Source of the DNA: Hydractinia symbiolongicarpus | Lineage: Eukaryota > Cnidaria > Hydrozoa > Anthoathecata > Hydractiniidae | NCBI RefSeq assembly: GCF_029227915.1 | Contig: NC_079876.1 | Span: 10,108,001-10,172,000, forward strand | Direction of reading: 5' to 3' | DNA length: 64,000 nt | Shown: in pieces, positions 34,441-48,479 of the stretch | Layout: every line of letters starts with the position of its first letter | Position numbering within the stretch: the first letter of the stretch is position 1 | The notes under the pieces: generated by a model | What the model was told of the DNA's origin: nothing | What the model saw: only the letters and a program-made list of their open reading frames with translations | The model's database searches: none | Translations under genes and position numbers: made by a program

Positions 34441-37430
34441 ACTTATTTATCGAATTTTTTAAAGAAGCGCTACCACGGCGTCCAGTGTAATCGCTGAGTT
34501 CCGGCAATCCCGTCAAATTAAGAAGAATGTTATTTCTTGCAGTCCAATTGTCTCATTTATCACATTTATCAGGTCACAGTCCAAAGTTAGTTCAATTAAG
34601 TCCCACAGTCAATCGTTTCATTGTTAAAAGCGATGCAACCTAGTAATATCAAAAAAAATATCGCTAAATACATGTTGCTACGTATATGTGACCCAACCGT
34701 TGTAACTCAAACGGACTGACACCGTTAGAAAGTCAATGAAATGTAGTTTTTGAAACTGTCGCCATTACTTCAGCGTGCGATAACGGCTAGGATTTGTCCC
34801 ACAGTAAAAAATGACTTATTAATCTAAATTTTTGAATGAAGTGTTACCACAGCGCCCAGTGTAATCGCTGAGTTCCGGCAATCATGTCAAATTGAGAAGA
34901 ATGTTATTTCTTGGAGTCCAATTTTTTTCATTTATCACATTTATCAGGTCACAGTTCAAAGTTAGTTCAATTAAGTCCCACAGTCAATCGTTTTACTGTT
35001 AAAAGCGATGCAACCTAGTAATATCAGATAAATATCGCTAAATACGTGTTGGTACGAATATGTGACCCAACAGTTGTAACTCAAACAGAGAGACACCGCT
35101 ACAAAGTCAATGAAATGTAGCTTTTAAAACTATCGCTATTTCTTCAGCGCGCGATAACGGATAGGATTGGTCCCACAGTAAAGAATGACTTTTTTATCTA
35201 AATTTTTAAATGAAGCGCTACCACAGCGCCCAGTATAATCACTGAGTTCCTGCAATCACGTCAAATTAAGAAGAATGTTATTTCTTGGAGTCCAATTGAC
35301 TCATTTATTATATTTATCAGGTCGCAGTCTAAAGTTTGTTCAATTAAGTCCTACAGTCAATCGTTTCATTTTTAAAAGCGATGCAACCTAGTAATATCGG
35401 AAGAATATCGCTAAATACATGTTGGTACGAATAGGTGACCCAACCGTTGTAACTCAAACGGACTGACACCGTTAGAAAGTCAATGAAATGTAGTTTTTGA
35501 AACTGTCGCTATTTCTTCAGCGCGCGATAACGGATAGGATTGGTCCCACAGTAAAGAATGACTTTTTTATCTAAATTTTTAAATGAAGCGCTACCACAGC
35601 GCCCAGTATAATCACTGAGTTCTGGCAATCACGTCAAATTAAGAAGAATGTTATTTCTTGGAGTCCAATTGTCTCATTTATCATATTTATCACGTCGCAG
35701 TCCAAAGTTTGTTCAATTAAGTCCCACAGTCAATCGTTTCATTGTTAAAAGCGATGCAACCTAGTATTATCAAAAAAAATATCGCTGAATACATGTTGGT
35801 ACGAATATGTAAGGCAACCGTTGTAACTCAAACGGACTGACACCGCTACAAAGTCAATGAAATGTAGTTTTTGAAACTATCGCTATTTCTTCAGCGCGCG
35901 ATAACGGCTAGGATCGGTCCCACAGTAAAGAATGACTTATTTATCGAATTTTTTAAAGAAGCGCTACCACGGCGTCCAGTGTAATCGCTGAGTTCCGGCA
36001 ATCCCGTCAAATTAAGAAGAATGTTATTTCTTGCAGTCCAATTGTCTCATTTATCACATTTATCAGGTCACAGTCCAAAGTTAGTTCAATTAAGTCCCAC
36101 AGTCAATCGTTTCATTGTTAAAAGCGATGCAACCTAGTAATATCAAAAAAAATATCGCTAAATACATGTTGCTACGTATATGTGACCCAACCGTTGTAAC
36201 TCAAACGGACTGACACCGTTAGAAAGTCAATGAAATGTAGTTTTTGAAACTGTCGCCATTACTTCAGCGTGCGATAACGGCTAGGATTTGTCCCACAGTA
36301 AAAAATGACTTATTAATCTAAATTTTTGAATGAAGTGTTACCACAGCGCCCAGTGTAATCGCTGAGTTCCGGCAATCATGTCAAATTGAGAAGAATGTTA
36401 TTTCTTGGAGTCCAATTTTTTTCATTTATCACATTTATCAGGTCACAGTTCAAAGTTAGTTCAATTAAGTCCCACAGTCAATCGTTTTACTGTTAAAAGC
36501 GATGCAACCTAGTAATATCAGATAAATATCGCTAAATACGTGTTGGTACGAATATGTGACCCAACAGTTGTAACTCAAACAGAGAGACACCGCTACAAAG
36601 TCAATGAAATGTAGCTTTTAAAACTATCGCTATTTCTTCAGCGCGCGATAACGGATAGGATTGGTCCCACAGTAAAGAATGACTTTTTTATCTAAATTTT
36701 TAAATGAAGCGCTACCACAGCGCCCAGTATAATCACTGAGTTCCTGCAATCACGTCAAATTAAGAAGAATGTTATTTCTTGGAGTCCAATTGACTCATTT
36801 ATTATATTTATCAGGTCGCAGTCTAAAGTTTGTTCAATTAAGTCCTACAGTCAATCGTTTCATTTTTAAAAGCGATGCAACCTAGTAATATCGGAAGAAT
36901 ATCGCTAAATACATGTTGGTACGAATAGGTGACCCAACCGTTGTAACTCAAACGGACTGACACCGTTAGAAAGTCAATGAAATGTAGTTTTTGAAACTGT
37001 CGCTATTTCTTCAGCGCGCGATAACGGATAGGATTGGTCCCACAGTAAAGAATGACTTTTTTATCTAAATTTTTAAATGAAGCGCTACCACAGCGCCCAG
37101 TATAATCACTGAGTTCTGGCAATCACGTCAAATTAAGAAGAATGTTATTTCTTGGAGTCCAATTGTCTCATTTATCATATTTATCACGTCGCAGTCCAAA
37201 GTTTGTTCAATTAAGTCCCACAGTCAATCGTTTCATTGTTAAAAGCGATGCAACCTAGTATTATCAAAAAAAATATCGCTGAATACATGTTGGTACGAAT
37301 ATGTAAGGCAACCGTTGTAACTCAAACGGACTGACATCGCTACAAAGTCAATGAAATGTAGTTTTCGAAACTATCGCTATTTCTTCAGCGCGCGATAACG
37401 GCTAGGATCGGTCCCACAGTAAAGAATGAC
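34441..37430 (+). repeat. Tandem 4-monomer HOR duplication (2 x ~1,495 bp)
   Basis: From ACTTATTTATCGAATTTTTTAAAG (34440 and 35936) the four-monomer order GTTGCTACGTATATG, ACAGAGAGACACC, AGGTGACCC/CGGATAGG, TGTAAGGCAACC is repeated. An earlier, related unit beginning near 32570 has one extra monomer (offset ~1,868 bp). Confidence 0.75.
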
Positions 37431-40400
37431 TTATTTGTCTAAATTTTTAAATGAAGCGCTACCACAGCGCCCAGTATAATCGCTGAGTTCCGTCAATCAC
37501 GTCAAATAAAGAAGAATGTTATTTCTTGGAGTCCCATTTTTTTCATTTATCACATTTATCAGGTCGCAGTCCAAAGTTTGTTCAATTAAGTCCCACAGTC
37601 AATCGTTTCATTGTTAAAAGCGATGCAACCTAGTAATATCAAAAAAAATATCGCTGAATACATGTTGGTACGAATATGTAAGGCAACCGTTGTAACTCAA
37701 ACGGACTGACACCGCTACAAAGTCAATGAAATGTAGTTTTTGAAACTATCGCTATTTCTTCAGCGCGCGATAACGGCTAGGATCGGTCCCACAGTAAAGA
37801 ATGACTTATTTCTCTAAATTTTTAAATGAAGCGCTACCACAGCGCCCAGTATAATCGCTGAGTTCCGGCAATCACGTCAAATAAAGAAGAATGTTATTTC
37901 TTGGAGTCCAATTGTCTCATTTATCACATTTATCAGATCAGAGTCCAAAGTTAGTTCAATTAAGTCCAACAGGCATTCGTTTCATTGTTAAAAGCGATGC
38001 AACCTAGTAATATCGGAAAAATATCGCTAAATACATGTTGGTACGAATAGGTGACCCAACCGTTGTAACTCAAACGGACTGACACCGTTAGAAAGTCAAT
38101 GAAATGTAGTTTTTGAAACTGTCGCTATTTCTTCAGGGCGCGATAACGGCTAGGATTGGTCCCCCAGGAAAAAATGACTTATTAATCCAAATTTTTAAAT
38201 GAAGCGCTACCACAGCGCGAAGTGTAATCGCTGAGTTCCGGCAATCACGTCAAATTAAGAAGAATGTTATTTCTTGGAGTCCAATTGTTTCATTTATCAC
38301 ATTTATCAGGTCAGAGTCCAAAGTTAGTTCAATTAAGTCCCACAGGCATTCGTTTCATTGTTAAAAGCGATGCAACCTAGTAATATCAAAACAAATATCG
38401 CTAAATACATGTTGGTACGGATACGTGACCCAACCGTTGTAACTCAAACGGACTTTCACCGTTAGAGAGTCAATGAAATGTAGTTTGTGAAACTGTCGTT
38501 ATTTCTTCAGCGCGCGATAACGGCTAGGATTGGTCTCACAGTAAAGAATGACTTATTTATCTAAATTTTTAAATGAAGCGCTACCACAACGCCCAGTGTA
38601 ATCACTGAGTTCCGGCAAACCCGTCAAATTAAAAAGAATGTTATTTCTTAGAGCCCAATTGTCTCATTTATCACATTTATCAGGTCACAGTTCAAAGTTA
38701 CTTCAATTAAGTCCCACAGTCAATCGTTTCATTGTTAAAAGCGATGCAACCTAGTAATATCAAAAAAATATCGCTAAATACATGTTGGTACGAATATGTA
38801 AGGCAACTGTTGTAACTCAAACGGACTGACACCGTTAGAATGTCAATAAAATGTAGTTTTTGAAACTTTCGCTATTTCTTCTGCGCGCGATAACGGCTAG
38901 GATTGGTCCCACAGTAAAAAATGACTTATTAATCTAAGCTCTAAAATGAAGTGCTACCACAGCGCCCATTGTAATCGCTGAGTTCCGGCAATCATGTCAA
39001 ACTGAGAAGAATGTTATTTCTTGGAGTCCAATTGTCTCATTTATCATGTTTATCAGGTTGCAGTTCAAAGTTAGTTCAATTAAGTCCCACAGTCAATCGT
39101 TTCATTGTTAAAAGCGATGCAACCTAGTAATATCAAAAAAAATATCGCTAAATACATGTTGCTACGTATATGTGACCCAACCGTTGTAACTCAAACGGAC
39201 TGACACCGTTAGAAAGTCAATGAAATGTAGTTTTTGAAACTGTCGCTATTTCTTCAGCGTGCGATAACGCCTAGGACTGGTCCCACAGTAAAAAATGACT
39301 TATTAATCTAAATTTTTGAATGAAGTGTTACCACAGCGCCCAGTGTAATCGCTGAGTTCCGGCAATCATGTCAAATTGAGAAGAATGTTATTTCTTGGAG
39401 TCCAATTTTTTTCACTTATCACATTTATCAGGTCACAGTTCAAAGTTAGTTCAATTAAGTCCCACAGTCAATCGTTTTACTGTTAAAAGCGATGCAACCT
39501 AGTAATATCAAAAAAATATCGCTAAATACGTGTTGGTACGAATATGTGACCCAACAGTTGTAACTCAAACAGAGAGACACCGCTACAAAGTCAATGAAAT
39601 GAAGCTTTTGAAACTTTCGCTATTTCTTCTGCGCGCGATAACGGCTAGGATTGGTCCCACAGTAAAAAATGACTTATTAATCTAAGCTCTAAAATGAAGT
39701 GCTACCACAGCGCCCAGTGTAATCGCTGAGTTCCGGCAATCATGTCAAATTGAGAAGAATGTTATTTCTTGGAGTCCAATTGTCTCATTTATCATGTTTA
39801 TCAGGTTGCAGTTCAAAGTTAGTTCAATTAAGTCCCACAGTCAATCGTTTCATTGTTAAAAGCGATGCAACCTAGTAATATCAAAAAAAAATAGCGCTAA
39901 ATACATGTTGCTACGTATATGTGACCCAACCGTTGTAACTCAAACGGACTGACACCGTTAGAAAGTCAATGAAATGTAGTTTTTGAAACTGTCGCCATTT
40001 CTTCATCGTGCGATAACGGCTAGGATTGGTCCCACAGTAAAAAATGACTTATTAATCTGAATTTTTGAATGAAGTGTTACCACAGCGCCCAGTGTAATCG
40101 CTGAGTTCCGGCAATCATGTCAAATTGAGAAGAATGTTATTTCTTGGAGTCCAATTTTTTTCACTTATCACATTTATCAGGTCACAGTTCAAAGTTAGTT
40201 CAATTAAGTCCCACAGTCAATCGTTTTACTGTTAAAAGCGATGCAACCTAGTAATATCAGATAAATATCGCTAAATACGTGTTGGTACGAATATGTGACC
40301 CAACAGTTGTAACTCAAACAGAGAGACACCGCTACAAAGTCAATGAAATGTAGCTTTTAAAACTATCGCTATTTCTTCAGCGCGCGATAACGGATAGGAT

Positions 40401-43400
40401 TGGTCCCACAGTAAAGAATGACTTTTTTATCTAAATTTTTAAATGAAGCGCTACCACAGCGCCCAGTATAATCACTGAGTTCCGGCAATCACGTCAAATT
40501 AAGAAGAATGTTATTTCTTGGAGTCCAATTGTCTCATTTATCATATTTATCAGGTCGCAGTCTAAAGTTTGTTCAATTAAGTCCTACAGTCAATCGTTTC
40601 ATTTTTAAAAGCGATGCAACCTAGTAATATCGGTAGAATATCGCTAAATACATGTTGGTACGAATAGGTGACCCAACCGTTGTAACTCAAACGGACTGAC
40701 ACCGTTAGAAAGTCAATGAAATGTAGTTTTTGAAACTGTCGCTATTTCTTCAGCGCGCGATAACGGCTAGGATTGGTCCCCCAGGAAAAAATGACTTATT
40801 AATCTAAATTTTTTAATGAAGCGCTACCACAGCGCCCAGTGTAATCGCTGAGTTCCGGCAATCATGTCAAATTGAGAAGAATGTTATTTCTTGGAGTCCA
40901 ATTGTCTCATTTATCATATTTATCAGGTTGCAGTTCAAAGTTAGTTCAATTAACTCCCACAGTCAATCGTTTCATTGTTAAAAGCGATGCAACCTAGTAA
41001 TATCAAAAAAAATATCGCTAAATACATGTTGCTACGTATATGTGACCCAACCGTTGTAACTCAAACGGACTGACACCGTTAGAAAGTCAATGAAATGTAG
41101 TTTTTGAAACTGTCGCCATTTCTTCAGCGTGCGATAACGGCTAGGATTGGTCCCACAGTAAAAAATGACTTATTAATCTAAATTTCTGAATGAAGTGTTA
41201 CCACAGCGCCCAGTGTAATCGCTGAGTTCCGGCAATCATGTCAAATTGAGAAGAATGTTATTTCTTGGAGTCCAATTTTTTTCATTTTTCACATTTATCA
41301 GGTCACAGTTCAAAGTTAGTTCAATTAAGTCCCACAGTCAATCGTTTTACTGTTAAAAGCGATGCAACCTAGTAATATCAGATAAATATCGCTAAATACG
41401 TGTTGGTACGAATATGTGACCCAACAGTTGTAACTCAAACAGAGAGACACCGCTACAAAATCAATGAAATGTAGCTTTTAAAACTATCGCTATTTCTTCA
41501 GCGCGCGATAACGGATAGGATTGGTCCCACAGTAAAGAATGACTTTTTTATCTAAATTTTTAAATGAAGCGCTACCACAGCGCCCAGTATAATCACTGAG
41601 TTCCGGCAATCACGTCAAATTAAGAAGAATGTTATTTCTTGGAGTCCAATTGTCTCATTTATCATATTTATCAGGTCGCAGTCTAAAGTTTGTTCAATTA
41701 AGTCCTACAGTCAATCGTTTCATTTTTAAAAGCGATGCAACCTAGTAATATCGAAAGAATATCGCTAAATACATGTTGGTACGAATAGGTGACCCAACCG
41801 TTGTAACTCAAACGGACTGACACCGTTAGAAAGTCAATGAAATGTAGTTTTTGAAACTGTCGCTATTTCTTCAGCGCGCGATAACGGCTAGGATTGGTCC
41901 CCCAGGAAAAAATGACTTATTAATCTAAATTTTTGAATGAAGTGTTACCACAGCGCCCAGTGTAATCGCTGAGTTCCGGCAATCATGTCAAATTGAGAAG
42001 AATGTTATTTCTTGGAGTCCAATTTTTTTCATTTATCACATTTATCAGGTCACAGTTCAAAGTTAGTTCAATTAAGTCCCACAGTCAATCGTTTTACTGT
42101 TAAAAGCGATGCAACCTAGTAATATCAGATAAATATCGCTAAATACGTGTTGGTACGAATATGTGACCCAACAGTTGTAACTCAAACAGAGAGACACCGC
42201 TACAAAATCAATGAAATGTAGCTTTTAAAACTATCGCTATTTCTTCAGCGCGCGATAACGGATAGGATTGGTCCCACAGTAAAGAATGACTTTTTTATCT
42301 AAATTTTTAAATGAAGCGCTACCACAGCGCCCAGTATAATCACTGAGTTCCGGCAATCACGTCAAATTAAGAAGAATGTTATTTCTTGGAGTCCAATTGT
42401 CTCATTTATCATATTTATCAGGTCGCAGTCTAAAGTTTGTTCAATTAAGTCCTACAGTCAATCGTTTCATTTTTAAAAGCGATGCAACCTAGTAATATCG
42501 AAAGAATATCGCTAAATACATGTTGGTACGAATAGGTGACCCAACCGTTGTAACTCAAACGGACTGACACCGTTAGAAAGTCAATGAAATGTAGTTTTTG
42601 AAACTGTCGCTATTTCTTCAGCGCGCGATAACGGCTAGGATTGGTCCCCCAGGAAAAAATGACTTATTAATCTAAATTTTTTAATGAAGCGCTACCACAG
42701 CGCGCAGTGTAATCGCTGAGTTCCGGCAATCATGTCAAATAAAGAAGAATGTTATTTCTTGGAATCCAATTTTTTCATTTATCACATTTATCAGGTCACA
42801 GTTTAAAGTTAGTTCAATTAAATCCCACAGTCAATTGTTTCACTGTTAAAAGCGATGCAACCTAGTAATATCAGATAAATATCGCTAAATACATGTTGGT
42901 ACGAATATGTGACCCAACAGTTGTAACTCAAACGGACAGACACCGCTACAAAGTCAATGAAATGTAGTTTTTAAAACTATCGCTATTTCTTCAGCGCGCG
43001 ATAACAGCTAGGATTGGTCCCACAGTAAAGAATGACTTATTTATCGAATTTTTTAAAGAAGCGCTACCACGGCGTCCAGTGTAATCGCTGAGTTCCGGCA
43101 ATCCCGTCAAATTAAGAAGAATGTTATTTCTTGCAGTCCAATTGTCTCATTTATCACATTTATCAGGTCACAGTCCAAAGTTAGTTCAATTAAGTCCCAC
43201 AGTCAATCGTTTCATTGTTAAAAGCGATGCAACCTAGTAATATCAAAAAAAATATCGCTAAGTACATGTTGCTACGTATATGTGACCCAACCGTTGTAAC
43301 TCAAACGGACTGACACCGTTAGAAAGTCAATGAAATGTAGTTTTTGAAACTGTCGCCATTACTTCAGCGTGCGATAACGGCTAGGATTTGTCCCACAGTA

Positions 43401-46400
43401 AAAAATGACTTATTAATCTAAATTTTTGAATGAAGTGTTACCACAGCGCCCAGTGTAATCGCTGAGTTCCGGCAATCATGTCAAATTGAGAAGAATGTTA
43501 TTTCTTGGAGTCCAATTTTTTTCATTTATCACATTTATCAGGTCACAGTTCAAAGTTAGTTCAATTAAGTCCCACAGTCAATCGTTTTACTGTTAAAAGC
43601 GATGCAACCTAGTAATATCAGATAAATATCGCTAAATACGTGTTGGTACGAATATGTGACCCAACAGTTGTAACTCAAACAGAGAGACACCGCTACAAAG
43701 TCAATGAAATGTAGCTTTTAAAACTATCGCTATTTCTTCAGCGCGCGATAACGGATAGGATTGGTCCCACAGTAAAGAATGACTTTTTTATCTAAATTTT
43801 TAAATGAAGCGCTACCACAGCGCCCAGTATAATCACTGAGTTCCGGCAATCACGTCAAATTAAGAAGAATGTTATTTCTTGGAGTCCAATTGACTCATTT
43901 ATCATATTTATCAGGTCGCAGTCTAAAGTTAGTTCAATTAAGTCCTACAGTCAATCGTTTCATTTTTAAAAGCGATGCAACCTAGTAATATCGGAAGAAT
44001 ATCGCTAAATACATGTTGGTACGAATAGGTGACCCAACCGTTGTAACTCAAACGGACTGACACCGTTAGAAAGTCAATGAAATGTAGTTTTTGAAACTGT
44101 CGCTATTACTTCAGCGCGCGATAACGGATAGGATTGGTCCCACAGTAAAGAATGACTTTTTTATCTAAATTTTTAAATGAAGCGCTACCACAGCGCCCAG
44201 TATAATCACTGAGTTCTGGCAATCACGTCAAATTAAGAAGAATGTTATTTCTTGGAGTCCAATTGTCTCATTTATCATATTTATCACGTCGCAGTCCAAA
44301 GTTTGTTCAATTAAGTCCCACAGTCAATCGTTTCATTGTTAAAAGCAATGCAACCTAGTATTATCAAAAAAAATATCGCTGAATACATGTTGGTACGAAT
44401 ATGTAAGGCAACCGTTGTAACTCAAACGGACTGACATCGCTACAAAGTCAATGAAATGTAGTTTTCGAAACTATCGCTATTTCTTCAGCGCGCGATAACG
44501 GCTAGGATCGGTCCCACAGTAAAGAATGACTTATTTGTCTAAATTTTTAAATGAAGCGCTACCACAGCGCCCAGTATAATCGCTGAGTTCCGTCAATCAC
44601 GTCAAATAAAGAAGAATGTTATTTCTTGGAGTCCCATTTTTTTCATTTATCACATTTATCAGGTCGCAGTCCAAAGTTTGTTCAATTAAGTCCCACAGTC
44701 AATCGTTTCATTGTTAAAAGCGATGCAACCTAGTAATATCAAAAAAAATATCGCTGAATACATGTTGGTACGAATATGTAAGGCAACCGTTGTAACTCAA
44801 ACGGACTGACACCGCTACAAAGTCAATGAAATGTAGTTTTTGAAACTATCGCTATTTCTTCAGCGCGCGATAACGGCTAGGATCGGTCCCACAGTAAAGA
44901 ATGACTTATTTCTCTAAATTTTTAAATGAAGCGCTACCACAGCGCCCAGTATAATCGCTGAGTTCCGGCAATCACGTCAAATAAAGAAGAATGTTATTTC
45001 TTGGAGTCCAATTGTCTCATTTATCACATTTATCAGATGAGAGTCCAAAGTTAGTTCAATTAAGTCCCACAGGCATTCGTTTCATTGTTAAAAGCGATGC
45101 AACCTAGTAATATCGGAAAAATATCGCTATATACATGTTGGTACGAATAGGTGACCCAACCGTTGTAACTCAAACGGACTGACACCGTTAGAAAGTTAAT
45201 GAAATGTAGTTTTTGAAACTGTCGCTATTTCTTCAGGGCGCGATAACGGCTAGGATTGGTCCCCCAGGAAAAAATGACTTATTAATCTAAATTTTTAAAT
45301 GAAGCGCTACCACAGCGCCCAGTGTAATCACTGAGTTCCGGCAAACCCGTCAAATTAAAAAGAATGTTATTTCTTAGAGCCCAATTGTCTCATTTATCAC
45401 ATTTATCAGGTCACAGTTCAAAGTTACTTCAATTAAGTCCCACAGTCAATCGTTTCATTGTTAAAAGCGATGCAACCTAGTAATATCAAAAAAATATCGC
45501 TAAATACATGTTGGTACGAATATGTAAGGCAACTGTTGTAACTCAAACGGACTGACACCGTTAGAATGTCAATAAAATGTAGTTTTTGAAACTTTCGCTA
45601 TTTCTTCTGCGCGCGATAACGGCTAGGATTGGTCCCACAGTAAAAAATGACTTATTAATCTAAGCTCTAAAATGAAGTGCTACCACAGCGCCCAGTGTAA
45701 TCGCTGAGGTCCGGCAATCATGTCAAACTGAGAAGAATGTTATTTCTTGGAGTCCAATTGTCTCATTTATCATGTTTATCAGGTTGCAGTTCAAAGTTAG
45801 TTCAATTAAGTGCCACAGTCAATCGTTTCATTGTTAAAAGCGATGTAACCTAGTAATATCAAAAAAAATATCGCTAAATACATGTTGCTACGTATATGTG
45901 ACCCAACCGTTGTAACTCAAACGGACTGACACCGTTAGAAAGTCAATGAAATGTAGTTTTTGAAACTGTCGCCATTTCTTCAGCGTGCGATAACGGCTAG
46001 GATTGGTCCCACAGTAAAAAATGACTTATTAATCTAAATTTTTGAATGAAGTGTTACCACAGCGCCCAGTGTAATCGCTGAGTTCCGGCAATCATGTCAA
46101 ATTGAGAAGAATGTTATTTCTTGGAGTCCAATTTTTTTCACTTATCACATTTATCAGGTCACAGTTCAAAGTTAGTTCAATTAAGTCCCACAGTCAATCG
46201 TTTTACTGTTAAAAGCGATGCAACCTAGTAATATCAAAAAAATATCGCTAAATACGTGTTGGTACGAATATGTGACCCAACAGTTGTAACTCAAACAGAG
46301 AGACACCGCTACAAAGTCAATGAAATGTAGCTTTTGAAACTTTCGCTATTTCTTCTGCGCGCGATAACGGCTAGGATTGGTCCCACAGTAAAAAATGACT

Positions 46401-48364
46401 TATTAATCTAAGCTCTAAAATGAAGTGCTACCACAGCGCCCAGTGTAATCGCTGAGTTCCGGCAATCATGTCAAATTGAGAAGAATGTTATTTCTTGGAG
46501 TCCAATTGTCTCATTTATCATGTTTATCAGGTTGCAGTTCAAAGTTAGTTCAATTAAGTCCCACAGTCAATCGTTTCATTGTTAAAAGCAATGCAACCTA
46601 GTAATATCAAAAAAAATATCGCTAAATACATGTTGCTACGTATATGTGACCCAACCGTTGTAACTCAAACGGACTGACACCGTTAGAAAGTCAATGAAAT
46701 GTAGTTTTTGAAACTGTCGCCATTTCTTCAGCGTGCGATAACGGCTAGGATTGGTCCCACAGTAAAAAATGACTTATTAATCTAAATTTTTGAATGAAGT
46801 GTTACCACAGCGCCCAGTGTAATCGCTGAGTTCCGGCAATCATGTCAAATTGAGAAGAATGTTATTTCTTGGAGTCCAATTTTTTTCACTTATCACATTT
46901 ATCAGGTCACAGTTCAAAGTTAGTTCAATTAAGTCCCACAGTCAATCGTTTTACTGTTAAAAGCGATGCAACCTAGTAATATCAGATAAATATCGCTAAA
47001 TACGTGTTGGTACGAATATGTGACCCAACAGTTGTAACTCAAACAGAGAGACACCGCTACAAAGTCAATGAAATGTAGCTTTTAAAACTATCGCTATTTC
47101 TTCAGCGCGCGATAACGGATAGGATTGGTCCCACAGTAAAGAATGACTTTTTTATCTAAATTTTTAAATGAAGCGCTACCACAGCGCCCAGTATAATCAC
47201 TGAGTTCCGGCAATCACGTCAAATTAAGAAGAATGTTATTTCTAGGAGTCCAATTGTCTCATTTATCATATTTATCAGGTCGCAGTCTAAAGTTTGTTCA
47301 ATTAAGTCCTACAGTCAATCGTTTCATTTTTAAAAGCGATGCAACCTAGTAATATCGGAAGAATATCGCTAAATACATGTTGGTACGAATAGGTGACCCA
47401 ACAGTTGTAACTCAAACGGACTGACACCGTTAGAAAGTCAATGAAATGTAGTTTTTGAAACTGTCGCTATTTCTTCAGCGCGCGATAACGGCTAGGATTG
47501 GTCCCCCAGGAAAAAATGACTTATTAATCTAAATTTTTTAATGAAGCGCTACCACAGCGCCCAGTGTAATCGCTGAGTTCCGGCAATCATGTCAAATTGA
47601 GAAGAATGTTATTTCTTGGAGTCCAATTGTCTCATTTATCATATTTATCAGGTTGCAGTTCAAAGTTAGTTCAATTAACTCCCACAGTCAATCGTTTCAT
47701 TGTTAAAAGCGATGCAACCTAGTAATATCAAAAAAATATCGCTAAATACATGTTGCTACGTATATGTGACCCAACCGTTGTAACTCAAACGGACTGACAC
47801 CGTTAGAAAGTCAATGAAATGTAGTTTTTGAAACTGTCGCCATTTCTTCAGCGTGCGATAACGGCTAGGATTGGTCCCACAGTAAAAAATGACTTATTAA
47901 TCTAAATTTTTGAATGAAGTGTTACCACAGCGCCCAGTGTAATCGCTGAGTTCCGGCAATCATGTCAAATTGAGAAGAATGTTATTTCTTGGAGTCCAAT
48001 TTTTTTCATTTATCACATTTATCAGGTCACAGTTCAAAGTTAGTTCAATTAAGTCCCACAGTCAATCGTTTTACTGTTAAAAGCGATGCAACCTAGTAAT
48101 ATCAGATAAATATCGCTAAATACGTGTTGGTACGAATATGTGACCCAACAGTTGTAACTCAAACAGAGAGACACCGCTACAAAATCAATGAAATGTAGCT
48201 TTTAAAACTATCGCTATTTCTTCAGCGCGCGATAACGGATAGGATTGGTCCCACAGTAAAGAATGACTTTTTTATCTAAATTTTTAAATGAAGCGCTACC
48301 ACAGCGCCCAGTATAATCACTGAGTTCCGGCAATCACGTCAAATTAAGAAGAATGTTATTTCTT
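35917..48364 (+). repeat. Large HOR duplication: 35917-41640 and 43017-48364
   Basis: The same ordered series of variant monomers occurs twice. The offset is 7,100 bp up to about 38215/45315 and about 6,725 bp afterwards, so the second copy lacks exactly one monomer. Shared private markers include CCCATTTTTTTCATT (37533 and 44633), TTCAGGGCGCGATAACGG, AATCTAAGCTCTAAAATG, and the chimeric monomer at 39528/46254 with GCTTTTGAAACTTTCGC. Confidence 0.75.
41185..42678 (+). repeat. Tandem dimer duplication (2 x 747 bp)
   Basis: Two monomers are repeated side by side. Both copies carry the rare CGAAAGAATATCGC variant (41751 and 42498) and CTACAAAATCAATG. The offset of 747 bp is constant. Confidence 0.75.
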
Positions 48365-48479
48365 GGAATCCAATTTTTTCATTTATCACATTTATCAGGT
48401 CACAGTTCAAAGTTAGTTCAATTAAATCCCACAGTCAATTGTTTCACTGTTAAAAGCGATGCAACCTAGTAATATCAGA

